Assembly: GCF_913777145.1 (NCBI RefSeq)
Contig: NZ_CAJYPS010000014.1
Coordinates: 372,001 to 436,000 of the forward strand
From: an uncultured Roseateles sp.
GTDB lineage: Bacteria > Pseudomonadota > Gammaproteobacteria > Burkholderiales > Burkholderiaceae_C
DNA: 64,000 nucleotides
Direction: 5' to 3'
Shown in pieces: positions 54,561-63,547 of this stretch. A model generated the notes under the pieces. It did not search any database. It saw only the letters and a program-made list of their open reading frames with translations, and had not been told where the DNA came from. Position 1 is the first letter of the stretch, and each line of letters starts with the position of its first letter. A program made the translations under genes and the position numbers.

Positions 54561-57500
54561 ATGAATCTATCCAAGTTCTTCGTCGACCGGCCCATCTTCG
54601 CGGGGGTGCTGTCGGTCCTGATCTTCGTTGCGGGCCTGCTGGCGCTGCGCGTGCTGCCGATCTCGGAATACCCCGAGGTCGTGCCGCCGCAGGTGGTGGT
54701 GCGCGCCAACTATCCCGGTGCCAACCCCAAGGTGATTGCCGAGGCGGTGGCCACACCGCTGGAGGAGGCCATCAACGGCGTGGAAGGCATGCTCTACATG
54801 GGCAGCCAGGCCACCACCGACGGCCTGATGACGCTGACCGTCACCTTCAAGCTGGGCACCGACCCGGACAAGGCCCAGCAGCTGGTGCAGAACCGCGTGT
54901 CGCAGGCCGAGCCGCGCCTGCCCGAGGAGGTGCGTCGCCTGGGCCTGACCACGGTCAAGAGCAGCCCCGACCTGACCATGGTCGTGCACCTGCTGTCGCC
55001 CAACGACCGCTACGACATGACCTATCTGCGCAACTACGCGGTGCTCAACGTCAAGGACCGCCTCGCGCGCATCCCGGGCGTGGGCGACGTGCAGCTGTTC
55101 GGCTCGGGCGACTACTCCATGCGCATCTGGCTGGACCCGCAGAAGGTGGCCGAGCATGGGCTGTCCGCCAATGACGTGGTGCAGGCCATCCGCGAGCAGA
55201 ACGTGCAGGCGGCGGCCGGCGTGGTCGGCGCATCGCCCGGGCTGACCGGCATCGACCTGCAACTGCCCATCAACGCCCAGGGCCGGCTGCAGAGCGAGGA
55301 AGAGTTCGGCGACATCGTCGTGAAGACCGGCGCCAACGGCCAGGTCACGCGCCTGCGCGAGCTGGGCCGCATCGAGCTGGGCGCCTCGCAGTACGCGCTG
55401 CGCTCGCTGCTGGACAACAAGTCCGCGGTCGCCATCCCCATCTTCCAGGCGCCCGGCTCCAACGCCATCGACATCTCCAACAACGTGCGCGCCACGATGG
55501 CGGAGCTGAAGAAGGTCATGCCCGAGGGCGTGAGCTACGAGATCGTCTACGACCCCACGCAGTTCGTGCGTGCGTCCATCGAGTCGGTGGTGCACACGCT
55601 GCTGGAGGCCGTGGCGCTGGTGGTGCTGGTCGTCATCCTGTTCCTGCAGACCTGGCGCGCGTCCATCATCCCGCTGCTGGCCGTGCCGGTGTCCATCATC
55701 GGCACCTTCGGCGTGATGCACCTGTTCGGCTTCTCCATCAACGCGCTGTCGCTGTTCGGCCTGGTGCTGGCCATCGGCATCGTGGTGGACGACGCCATCG
55801 TGGTGGTCGAGAACGTCGAGCGCAACATCGAGGCCGGGCTGAATCCGCGTGAGGCCACCTACCGCGCGATGCGCGAGGTGAGCGGCCCCATCATCGCGAT
55901 CGCGCTGGTGCTGATCGCGGTGTTCGTGCCGCTGGCCTTCATCAGCGGCCTGACCGGCCAGTTCTACCGCCAGTTCGCGCTGACGATTGCGATCTCCACG
56001 GTGATCTCGGCGGTCAACTCGCTGACCCTGTCGCCCGCGCTGGCCGCGCTGCTGCTCAAGGGCCATGACGCGCCCAAGGACGGCCTGACCCGCGCGATGG
56101 ATGCGGTGCTGGGGCGCTTCTTCGCCGGCTTCAACCGCCTGTTCAACCGCGGCGCCAAGGCCTACAGCGGTGGCGTCAAGCACGCAATCTCGCGCAAGCT
56201 GGTGATGCTGCTGGTCTATGGCGGCCTGGTCGCGCTGACCGCCGGCCTGTTCAAGGCCGTGCCCAGCGGCTTCGTGCCCGGCCAGGACAAGCAGTACCTG
56301 ATCGGTTTTGCCCAGCTGCCCGACGGTGCCACGCTGGACCGCACGGAGGACGTGATCCGCCGCATGAGCGATATCACGCTCAAGACGCCGGGCGTGACCC
56401 ATGCGGTCTCCTTCCCCGGCCTGTCCATCAACGGCTTCACCAACAGCTCCAACTCCGGCATCGTGTTCGCGACGCTGGACGACTTCGACAAGCGCACCGG
56501 CAAGGGCCTGTCGGCCGGCGAGATCGCGGCCAAGCTCAACCAGCAGTACGGCGCGATCGAGGACGCCTTCGTCGTGATGTTCCCGCCCCCGCCGGTGCAG
56601 GGCCTGGGCACGACCGGCGGCTTCAAGCTGCAGCTGGAAGACCGGGGTGGCCTGGGCTACGAGGCGCTGGACCAGGCGGTGAAGGCCTTCATGGCCAAGG
56701 CGTCCAAGGCGCCCGAGCTGGCCGGTCTGTTCACCAGCTACCAGGTGAATGTGCCGCAGCTGTTCGCCAACCTGGACCGCACCAAGGCGCGTCAGCTGGG
56801 CGTGGCGGTGACCGATGTGTTCGACACCATGCAGGTCTACCTCGGCAGCCTGTACGTGAACGACTTCAACAAGTTCGGCCGCACCTACACCGTGCGGGTG
56901 CAGGCGGACGCGGCCTTCCGCGCCCGTGCCGAGGACATCGGCCAGCTCAAGGTGCGCTCCGCGTCCGGCGAGATGGTGCCGCTGTCCGCGCTGATGAAGA
57001 TAGAGCCCAGCTTCGGCCCCGAGCGGGCGATGCGATACAACGGCTTCCTGTCCGCCGACATCAACGGCGGCGCCGCGCCGGGCTTCTCGTCCGGCCAGGC
57101 GCAGGACGCGATCGCGCGCATCGCCGCCGAGACGCTGCCGCCCGGCATAGGCTATGAGTGGACCGAGCTGACCTACCAGGAGATCCTGGCCGGCAACTCC
57201 GCGATCTGGGTGTTCCCGCTGGCCATCCTGCTGGTCTTCCTGGTGCTGGCCGCGCAGTACGAGAGCCTGGCGCTGCCGGTGGCCATCATCCTGATCGTGC
57301 CCATGGGCCTGCTGGCCGCGATGACCGGTGTGTGGCTCAGCCACGGCGACAACAACGTGTTCACGCAGATCGGCCTGATCGTGCTGGTGGGCCTGAGCGC
57401 CAAGAACGCCATCCTGATCGTGGAGTTCGCCCGCGAGCTGGAGTTCGCCGGACGCTCGCCGCTGCAGGCCGCGATCGAGGCCAGCCGCTTGCGGCTGCGC

Positions 57501-57815
57501 CCCATCCTGATGACCTCCATGGCCTTCGTGATGGGTGTGCTGCCGCTGGTGCTGGCGCATGGCGCCGGTGCCGAGATGCGCAATGCGATGGGCGTGGCGG
57601 TGTTCGCCGGGATGATTGGCGTGACGGCCTTCGGCCTGTTCCTCACGCCGGTGTTCTATGTGCTGATGCGCCGCCTGAGCGGCAACCGGCCGCTCAAGCT
57701 GCATGGCGAGGTGCCCCACCTGGAGCCCATCGCCCAGCCCGAGCAGGGCGCCGGCCACGCGCTGGGCGCCGATGCGCGACCCCTGCCGTCCGCGCCGCGC
57801 CATGACCATGAATAA
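54561..57815 (+). CDS. RND multidrug efflux transporter, HAE1 family (MexF/AcrB-like)
   Basis: 1084 residues. Proton-driven drug exporter of the inner membrane. First helix NLSKFFVDRPIFAGVLSVLIFVAGLLALRVLPISEYPEV; second transmembrane block at ~340 (EAVALVVLVVILFLQTW) with the proton-relay Asp pair in GIVVDDAIVVVENVERN; the repeat half starts near 540 (KLVMLLVYGGLVALTAGLF) and ends in the TM11-12 segment LRPILMTSMAFVMGVLPLVL. The wording FKAVPSGFVPGQDKQYLIGFAQLPDGAT resembles MexF. A 40-residue cytoplasmic tail ends in HDHE. Confidence 0.96.
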   Translation: MNLSKFFVDRPIFAGVLSVLIFVAGLLALRVLPISEYPEVVPPQVVVRANYPGANPKVIAEAVATPLEEAINGVEGMLYMGSQATTDGLMTLTVTFKLGTDPDKAQQLVQNRVSQAEPRLPEEVRRLGLTTVKSSPDLTMVVHLLSPNDRYDMTYLRNYAVLNVKDRLARIPGVGDVQLFGSGDYSMRIWLDPQKVAEHGLSANDVVQAIREQNVQAAAGVVGASPGLTGIDLQLPINAQGRLQSEEEFGDIVVKTGANGQVTRLRELGRIELGASQYALRSLLDNKSAVAIPIFQAPGSNAIDISNNVRATMAELKKVMPEGVSYEIVYDPTQFVRASIESVVHTLLEAVALVVLVVILFLQTWRASIIPLLAVPVSIIGTFGVMHLFGFSINALSLFGLVLAIGIVVDDAIVVVENVERNIEAGLNPREATYRAMREVSGPIIAIALVLIAVFVPLAFISGLTGQFYRQFALTIAISTVISAVNSLTLSPALAALLLKGHDAPKDGLTRAMDAVLGRFFAGFNRLFNRGAKAYSGGVKHAISRKLVMLLVYGGLVALTAGLFKAVPSGFVPGQDKQYLIGFAQLPDGATLDRTEDVIRRMSDITLKTPGVTHAVSFPGLSINGFTNSSNSGIVFATLDDFDKRTGKGLSAGEIAAKLNQQYGAIEDAFVVMFPPPPVQGLGTTGGFKLQLEDRGGLGYEALDQAVKAFMAKASKAPELAGLFTSYQVNVPQLFANLDRTKARQLGVAVTDVFDTMQVYLGSLYVNDFNKFGRTYTVRVQADAAFRARAEDIGQLKVRSASGEMVPLSALMKIEPSFGPERAMRYNGFLSADINGGAAPGFSSGQAQDAIARIAAETLPPGIGYEWTELTYQEILAGNSAIWVFPLAILLVFLVLAAQYESLALPVAIILIVPMGLLAAMTGVWLSHGDNNVFTQIGLIVLVGLSAKNAILIVEFARELEFAGRSPLQAAIEASRLRLRPILMTSMAFVMGVLPLVLAHGAGAEMRNAMGVAVFAGMIGVTAFGLFLTPVFYVLMRRLSGNRPLKLHGEVPHLEPIAQPEQGAGHALGADARPLPSAPRHDHE

Positions 57816-57830
57816 CGAGGAATTGCAGTC

Positions 57831-59240
57831 ATGAAGATGATGATGACGACGCTGCTGGCCGTGCTGGTGCTGGCCGGTTGCGCGACGCCTCCGCCGCTGG
57901 ACCGCAGCGCGGTGCCGGCCACGCCCGAGGCCTACAAGGCTGGCCCGCAGACCGTGGCCGACGGCCGCTGGGCCGTGGTGCCGCCGGCCGATGCCGAGCC
58001 GCGCGGCGACTGGTGGGCGGTGTTCGGCGATGCCGAGCTCGACGCGCTGGAGCGCCGCGCGCTGGCCGGCAATACCGACCTGCAGTCCGCCGCCGCGCGA
58101 CTGGCCCAGGCGCGCGCGCTGCTGCGCAGCAGCGACGCCGACCGCCTGCCGCAGCTGGGCGTCAGCGCCGGTGCGGCACGCGGCACGCAGTCCGCGCTGG
58201 GCCTGGGCAGCGGCCCGGCGGCCAGTTCGCTCTACAACGCCGGTGCGGCGCTGAGCTGGGAGCTGGACCTCAGCGGCCGGCTGTCGCTGGCCAGCCAGGC
58301 CGCGTCGCTGGACGCCCAGGCGCGTGAAGCGCTGCTGCAGAGCACGCGCCTGATGGTGCAGGCCGAGGTGGCCCAGACCTATCTGGCGCTGCGCTTTGCC
58401 GACCAGGAACGCCGCCTGGTGCGCGATACCGTGGCCGCCTACCGCGAGACGCTGGCGCTGACCGAGCGGCGCTTCCAGGCCGGCGATGTGGCCGAGCTGG
58501 ACCTGGCGCGGGTGCAGACCGAGGTCGCGTCCACCGAGGCCGACGCGATCGCGCTGGACCGCCGCCGTGCCGAGCTGGAGAACGCGCTGGCGGTGCTGCT
58601 GGGCGAGAGCGCCTCGTCCTTCAAGCTGGCCGAGCGCAGCGAGCCGGTCACGCTGCCGGCGGTGCCGGGCGGCCTGCCCAGCGCGATGCTGGCGCGCCGA
58701 CCCGACGTGGCCGCGGCCCAGCGCAGCCTGCTGGCCGCGCAGGCGCGCGTGGGCGTGGCCCAGGCCGCGTGGTTCCCCAGCCTGACGCTGACCGCCAACG
58801 GCGGCTATGCGTCGCCCGAGCTCAGCGACGTGTTCAAGTGGTCGGCGCGGGCCTGGAGCGTGGACGCACTGCTGTCGCTGCCGCTGTTCGACGGCGGGCG
58901 CCGCCAGGCCGGCGTGGACAACGCCAAGGCCGGGCTGGACCTGGCGATGGCCGGCTACCGCCAGCAGCTGCTGCAGGCGCTGCGCGAGGTGGAGGATTCG
59001 CTGGCCGGCCTGCAGCTGCTGGCGCGCCAGTCCCAGGTGCAGGAGGACGCGGTGCGCTCCGCCACGCGGGCCACCGCGCTGTCGGACGCGCGCTACCGCA
59101 ACGGCTTCATTAGCCAGCTGGACCTGCTGGACGCGCGCCGCAGCGAACTGCGCAACCGCCGCAGCGCGCTGCAGGTGCAGGCCGCGCAGTACCAGTTCAC
59201 CGTGGGCCTGATTCGCGCCTTGGGCGGCGGCTGGGCCTGA
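57831..59240 (+). CDS. Outer-membrane efflux channel lipoprotein (OprN/NodT family)
   Basis: 469 residues. Lipoprotein signal (MMTTLLAVLVLAGCA). NodT-type TolC-like channel with the usual tandem halves: WWAVFGDAELDALERRALAGNTDLQSAAARLAQARALL opens the first, DVAAAQRSLLAAQARVGVAQAAWFPSLTL the second. It completes the tripartite pump with the two upstream genes, 15 bases after the transporter stop. Confidence 0.95.
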   Translation: MKMMMTTLLAVLVLAGCATPPPLDRSAVPATPEAYKAGPQTVADGRWAVVPPADAEPRGDWWAVFGDAELDALERRALAGNTDLQSAAARLAQARALLRSSDADRLPQLGVSAGAARGTQSALGLGSGPAASSLYNAGAALSWELDLSGRLSLASQAASLDAQAREALLQSTRLMVQAEVAQTYLALRFADQERRLVRDTVAAYRETLALTERRFQAGDVAELDLARVQTEVASTEADAIALDRRRAELENALAVLLGESASSFKLAERSEPVTLPAVPGGLPSAMLARRPDVAAAQRSLLAAQARVGVAQAAWFPSLTLTANGGYASPELSDVFKWSARAWSVDALLSLPLFDGGRRQAGVDNAKAGLDLAMAGYRQQLLQALREVEDSLAGLQLLARQSQVQEDAVRSATRATALSDARYRNGFISQLDLLDARRSELRNRRSALQVQAAQYQFTVGLIRALGGGWA

Positions 59241-59261
59241 GCCCGGGTCCGGGCCCGAGCA

Positions 59262-59765
59262 TCAGGCCGGCGCGGTCGTGCCGGCGAGTTCGCGGCCCAG
59301 GCGGCGCCATTGCAGGGCCGCACCTACCAGGAAGGCCAGGAACAGCAGCCCCACGACCGGCTGCAGGGCCGGGTCTTCCGGGCCGCTGAACAGCGGGGCG
59401 TCCAGCGGCAGCCGCGTGAAGGTCTCGGTCACGCCCGGGATCCAGTGCAGGAAGAAGCTGAACGACAGCCCCAGCGTCACCACATAGGGGCCGGCGCGGC
59501 CCAGCAGCGGCGTGCGCGCCCCCAGCATCACGGCGGCCAGCACCAGCAGCGTGAACACGCCCAGCAGGTGGGGCTTGCCGAAGCCGCCATGCTGGAAGAT
59601 GCCGAAGCCGGTTAGGCAGGTCAGCACCGTGGCGGCAATGTAGAGCCGGCCCAGGCGGTCGTCCGGGCGTATGCGGCCCTGCTGCAGCAGCGTCACGGCG
59701 CCGCTGGCCAGGGCCACCAGCGAGATGGCCGTGTGGACCAGGCCCAGGGAGGTGAGGGCACTCAT
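59262..59765 (-). CDS. Integral membrane protein of unknown function
   Basis: 167 residues from the ATG at 59765 (MSALTSLG). Four to five hydrophobic helices (LVHTAISLVALASGAVTLL, LYIAATVLTCLTGFGIF, LGVFTLLVLAAVMLGA, VVTLGLSFSFFLHWI, LLFLAFLVGAAL). The Q-x-G-R-x-R-P-D-D-R-L-G-R-L-Y stretch after helix 1 recalls DUF2306-type membrane proteins. Convergent with the efflux operon; divergent from catalase with a repeat-rich 262-base gap. Confidence 0.78.
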   Translation of the reverse strand: MSALTSLGLVHTAISLVALASGAVTLLQQGRIRPDDRLGRLYIAATVLTCLTGFGIFQHGGFGKPHLLGVFTLLVLAAVMLGARTPLLGRAGPYVVTLGLSFSFFLHWIPGVTETFTRLPLDAPLFSGPEDPALQPVVGLLFLAFLVGAALQWRRLGRELAGTTAPA

Positions 59766-59790
59766 GGCAGGGCTCCTGTCGAGGACGAGA

Positions 59791-59862
59791 CCGTCCATCT
59801 TCGGCCGGCGGTCCAGACCGTCCACCAGCCTTGGACGGAGTGCGGCCTGTGTCCAAGGACGG
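59791..59862. promoter_or_regulatory. CCGTCCA motif cluster between the membrane protein and catalase genes
   Basis: CCGTCCA occurs at 59791-59797 and 59818-59824 (27 bases apart), its complement TGGACGG at 59832-59838, and AAGGACGG at 59855-59862; TTGGAC (59831-59836) and GTCCAA (59851-59856) form another dyad. Four related half-sites in 72 bases, just upstream of the minus-strand ATG at 59765, look like operator sites for that gene. The remaining 160 bases before katA show nothing clear. Confidence 0.45.
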
Positions 59863-60027
59863 ATGCGCGCCATGCCGTGTCGCCCGCAGCCGCCCAGCCG
59901 TGGAGGCGACGGCCTACTGCCGCGGCGCTAACGGGCCCTAGTCCCTTGGGGCGATGGCGGGCCGGCGGGGCTGCAGGCAGGCTAGGCACCCTGGCCAGTT
60001 CTGCGCCGTGCGGCGCGCCATCCGTCG

Positions 60028-61446
60028 ATGAAACGTCTCCTGCATGTCAACGGTGCGCCCGTCGTTGATGACCGCAACATCCTGTCCGCCGGCCCGCGGG
60101 GCCCTGCGCTGCTGCAGGACGTGTGGCTGCTGGAGAAGCTCGCGCACTTCGGCCAGGAGCTCATCCCCGAGCGCCGCATGCATGCCCGCGGCGCCGGCGC
60201 CTTCGGGCGCTTCACGCTGACCCACAGCCTGGCCCGCCACAGCCGTGCGCGCCTGTTCGCCAACGTGGGCCAGCAGACCGAGGTGTTTGTGCGCTTCTCC
60301 ACCGCCAACGGCGAGCGTGGTGCGGCGGACGCCGAGCGCGACATCCGCGGCTTCGCGATCAAGTTCTATACCGAGGAGGGGAACTGGGACCTGGTGGGCC
60401 AGAACACGCCGGTCTTCTACCTGCGCGACCCGCTGCGCTTTCCCGACCTCAGCCACGCGATGCGGCGCGACCCGCGCAGCCATTTGCCCAGCGCGCGCAA
60501 CCGCTGGGAGCTGCTCAGCACGCTGCCCGAGGCGCTGCACCAGCTGACCCACCTGATGGGCGACCGCGGCCTGCCCGCCAGCTACCGCCACATGCACGGC
60601 TACGGGGGCCACACCTACAGCCTCTACGACAGCGCCAACCGGCGCAGCTGGGTCAAGTTCACCTGGCGCAGCCAGCAGGGCCTGCGGCATTTCAGCGATG
60701 CCGAGGCCGCGACCGTGATGGCGCAGGATCGCGATGCCGCGCAGCGCGACCTGTTCGACGCGATAGAGCGTGGCGACTTCCCGCGCTGGACGCTGTATGT
60801 GCAGCTGATGTCGGAGCGCCAGGCCGCGGTGTCGCTGTTCAACCCCTTCGATCTCACGCAGGTCTGGCCGCGCGCGCTGTTCCCGCTGATCGAGGTGGGC
60901 GAGCTGGAGCTCAACCGCAACCCGGACAACTACTTCGCCGACGTGGAGCAGGCCGCGTTTTCGCCGGCCCATGTGGTGCCGGGCCTGGGCTTCTCGCCCG
61001 ACAAGATGCTGCAGGCGCGGCTGTTCGCCTATGGCGAGGCGCAGCGCTACCGGCTGGGCGTGAACTACCACCAGGTGCCGGTGAACGCGCCGCGCTGCCC
61101 CTTCCACTGCCATCACCGCGACGGTGCGATGCGCGTGGACGGCAATCCCGGCGCCCAGCCGCAGGCCGGGCTGGACTGGGGCGGCCGCGAGCAGGCCGAG
61201 CCGCCGCTGCCGCTGGGCGGCGCCGCCGCGCGCTGGGACCACCGCGTGGAGGTGGACGACCAGGCCCAGCCGCGCGCGCTGTTCCAGCTGATGACGCGCG
61301 AGGAGCGCCGCCGCCTGTTCGACAACACCGCGCGCTCGCTGCGCGAGGCCAGCGCCGAGGCGCGCCAGCGCCACATCGAGCACTGCAGCCTGGCCGACCA
61401 GGCCTATGGTGCCGGCGTGGCCGCCGCGCTGGCCCGGCTGGACTGA
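60028..61446 (+). CDS. Monofunctional heme catalase
   Basis: 472 residues, small-subunit clade size. Catalytic His52 lies in [19 protein letters not shown]; the distal Asn is in [16 protein letters not shown] (the usual NN reads QN, the catalytic second Asn kept); the proximal heme Tyr and Arg are in [25 protein letters not shown]. Decomposes hydrogen peroxide in the cytoplasm. The N-terminus [35 protein letters not shown] is typical of the bacterial KatA group. No signal peptide. Confidence 0.95.
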   Translation: MKRLLHVNGAPVVDDRNILSAGPRGPALLQDVWLLEKLAHFGQELIPERRMHARGAGAFGRFTLTHSLARHSRARLFANVGQQTEVFVRFSTANGERGAADAERDIRGFAIKFYTEEGNWDLVGQNTPVFYLRDPLRFPDLSHAMRRDPRSHLPSARNRWELLSTLPEALHQLTHLMGDRGLPASYRHMHGYGGHTYSLYDSANRRSWVKFTWRSQQGLRHFSDAEAATVMAQDRDAAQRDLFDAIERGDFPRWTLYVQLMSERQAAVSLFNPFDLTQVWPRALFPLIEVGELELNRNPDNYFADVEQAAFSPAHVVPGLGFSPDKMLQARLFAYGEAQRYRLGVNYHQVPVNAPRCPFHCHHRDGAMRVDGNPGAQPQAGLDWGGREQAEPPLPLGGAAARWDHRVEVDDQAQPRALFQLMTREERRRLFDNTARSLREASAEARQRHIEHCSLADQAYGAGVAAALARLD

Positions 61447-61450
61447 GCCC

Positions 61451-61717
61451 GTGGCCCGCGACCCGCGCCGCCCGCTGACCGCCCGCCCACGCCGTGTGCG
61501 CGAGCTGGTGCGGCCGCAGGCCCGCGTGCCCCTGTGGCGCCACCGCTGGTGCGGGCGCTGGCTGCAGGCCCGCCACTGGCTGGCACTGGACCTGCACCGC
61601 CTGCCGCCGGTGCTGCAGACCGAGGCCGGCCGCCAGCGCTGGGTGCTGCGGCGGCTGTTGCGTCGCCTGCTGCGCCGCGGCTGGCCGCTGCTGGACCTGC
61701 CGACCTCGCGCCACTGA
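61451..61717 (+). CDS. Small Arg-rich hypothetical protein (doubtful)
   Basis: 88 residues from a GTG at 61451, four bases after the catalase stop, with no obvious ribosome site. Very rich in Arg, Trp and Leu (VPLWRHRWCGRWLQARHWLALDLHRLPPVL and RRLLRRLLRRGW). No family known. High GC alone can keep such a frame open, so this may not be a gene. Confidence 0.3.
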   Translation: MARDPRRPLTARPRRVRELVRPQARVPLWRHRWCGRWLQARHWLALDLHRLPPVLQTEAGRQRWVLRRLLRRLLRRGWPLLDLPTSRH

Positions 61718-61840
61718 GCGCCACCGAGCGCCGCGCTTGCGCTGCATCAAGGCCGCGACCGGGCAGGGCGGGTGATGATGGCCCGGTTGCCACTCCCAGG
61801 CAGGGTCTGACGGCCGTCGGGCGGCCTGCCCCGTGCCGCC

Positions 61841-63538
61841 ATGATGCAGACGCCCGTCGCCGACACCGCGCCAGCAAGCGCCTCCTTCGCGGACCTGGAC
61901 CACCTCTTCACCGCCCAGGTTGGCCGTTTCACCGGCGGCCTGTCGCCCGCCTCGCTGCTGCTGGCCTGGACCGACTGGGCCACCCACCTCGCGGCCGCGC
62001 CGGGCAAGCGGCTGGACCTCGCGCTGCGCCTGGGCCGTGCGCCCGACGCCGACGCGGTGGCGGCCGACCCGCGCTTTGCCGCGCCCGCCTGGCAGCAGCC
62101 GCCCTACCGGCAATGGGCCGAGGCCTTTCTGCGCCTGCAGGACTGGTGGCGCGAGGCCACGCACGGCGTGGCCGGCACCTCGGCCCACCACGAGGCGCTG
62201 GTCGCATTCGCGGGCCGCCAGCTGATGGACATGTGGGCCCCGTCCAACCTGGCCTGGGCCAACCCCGAGGTGCTGCAGCGCACCCAGGCCCAGGCGGGGC
62301 TCAACCTCTGGCAGGGTGGCCTGCGCTGGTGGCAGGACCTGCAGCGCACCGCCACCGGGCAGCCGCCCGAGGGCATGCAGGACTTCGTGGTCGGCCGCGA
62401 CCTGGCGGCCACCCCCGGCAAGGTGGTGCTGCGCAATCACCTGATCGAGCTGATCCAGTACAGCCCCACCACGCCCACGGTGCAGGCCGAGCCGGTGCTG
62501 CTGGTGCCGGCCTGGATCATGAAGTACTACATCCTGGACCTGTCGCCGCACAACTCCCTGGTGCGCTGGCTGGTGTCGCAGGGCCACACGGTGTTCTGCA
62601 TCTCCTGGCGCAACGTGGACGAGGCCGACCGCGAGCTGGGCATGGACGACTACCGCCAGCTGGGCGTGATGGCCGCGCTGGACGCGATAGGCACCATCTG
62701 CCCCGAGGAGCGGGTCCATGGGGTCGGGTATTGCCTGGGCGGCACGTTGCTGAGCATCGCGGCCGCCGCGATGGCGCGGGCGCAGGACGAGCGTCTGGCC
62801 AGCCTCACGCTGCTGGCCGCGCAGACTGACTTCAGCGAGCCCGGCGAGCTGGCGCTGTTCATCGACCCCTCTCAGCTGCACATGCTGGACAGTCTGATGT
62901 GGCGGCGCGGCGTGCTGACGGCCGAGCAGATGTCGGGCGCCTTCCAGATGCTGCAGTCCCGCGACCTGATCTGGTCGCGCCTGGTGCACGACTACCTGAT
63001 GGGCGAGTCGGCGCCGCTGATCGACCTGATGGCCTGGAACGCCGACACCACGCGCATGCCCTACCGCATGCACTCCGACTACCTGCACCAACTCTTCCTG
63101 GACAACGACCTGGCCGCCGGCCGCTACCGCGTGGACGGCCAGCCGCTGGCGCTGCAGAACCTGCGCTTGCCCATCTTCGCAGTGGGCACGGAGCGCGACC
63201 ATGTCGCACCCTGGAAGTCGGTCTACAAGATCCACTACCTCTGCGACGCGCCCGTCACCTTCGCGCTGACCAATGGCGGCCACAACGCCGGCATCGTCAG
63301 CGAGCCCGGTCATGCGCACCGGCATTACCGGCTGGCGACCCGGCCGGCCGGCGGCGCCTGCGTCAGCGCCGACGAATGGCAGGCCGCCGCCCAGCTGCAG
63401 GACGGCTCCTGGTGGCCGGCCTGGCAGGCCTGGCTGCTGGCGCAGGGCAGCGGCCGCCGCGTGGCACCGCCCCGCCTGGGTGGCAGGGGCCGGCGCACGC
63501 TGGACGATGCACCCGGCAGCTATGTGCTGCAACGCTGA
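61841..63538 (+). CDS. phaC: Polyhydroxyalkanoate synthase PhaC
   Basis: 565 residues. Polymerises (R)-3-hydroxyacyl-CoA into PHA storage granules. The lipase-like box is VGYCLGGTLL with catalytic Cys298; the catalytic Asp is in FAVGTERDHVAPW and the His in LTNGGHNAGIVSEPGH. N-terminal PhaC_N region is present (WANPEVLQRTQAQAGLNLWQGGLRWWQDL; GKVVLRNHLIELIQYSP; LLVPAWIMKYYILDLSPHNSLVRWLVSQGHTVFCISW). Length fits class I. It is not followed by phaA/phaB but by a MaoC-type hydratase, a possible supplier of monomers. Confidence 0.92.
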   Translation: MMQTPVADTAPASASFADLDHLFTAQVGRFTGGLSPASLLLAWTDWATHLAAAPGKRLDLALRLGRAPDADAVAADPRFAAPAWQQPPYRQWAEAFLRLQDWWREATHGVAGTSAHHEALVAFAGRQLMDMWAPSNLAWANPEVLQRTQAQAGLNLWQGGLRWWQDLQRTATGQPPEGMQDFVVGRDLAATPGKVVLRNHLIELIQYSPTTPTVQAEPVLLVPAWIMKYYILDLSPHNSLVRWLVSQGHTVFCISWRNVDEADRELGMDDYRQLGVMAALDAIGTICPEERVHGVGYCLGGTLLSIAAAAMARAQDERLASLTLLAAQTDFSEPGELALFIDPSQLHMLDSLMWRRGVLTAEQMSGAFQMLQSRDLIWSRLVHDYLMGESAPLIDLMAWNADTTRMPYRMHSDYLHQLFLDNDLAAGRYRVDGQPLALQNLRLPIFAVGTERDHVAPWKSVYKIHYLCDAPVTFALTNGGHNAGIVSEPGHAHRHYRLATRPAGGACVSADEWQAAAQLQDGSWWPAWQAWLLAQGSGRRVAPPRLGGRGRRTLDDAPGSYVLQR

Positions 63539-63547
63539 GGGGGCGCC

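Noticed and set aside
54567-57809. 1,080-codon minus-strand open frame opposite the RND transporter
   Set aside because: A His/Arg/Gln-rich shadow of the real gene; the plus-strand product is a full-length, motif-complete efflux transporter.
61451-61717. Arg-rich small frame after catalase as a DNA-binding protein
   Set aside because: No ribosome site and composition expected from GC-rich non-coding DNA; kept only as a low-confidence entry.
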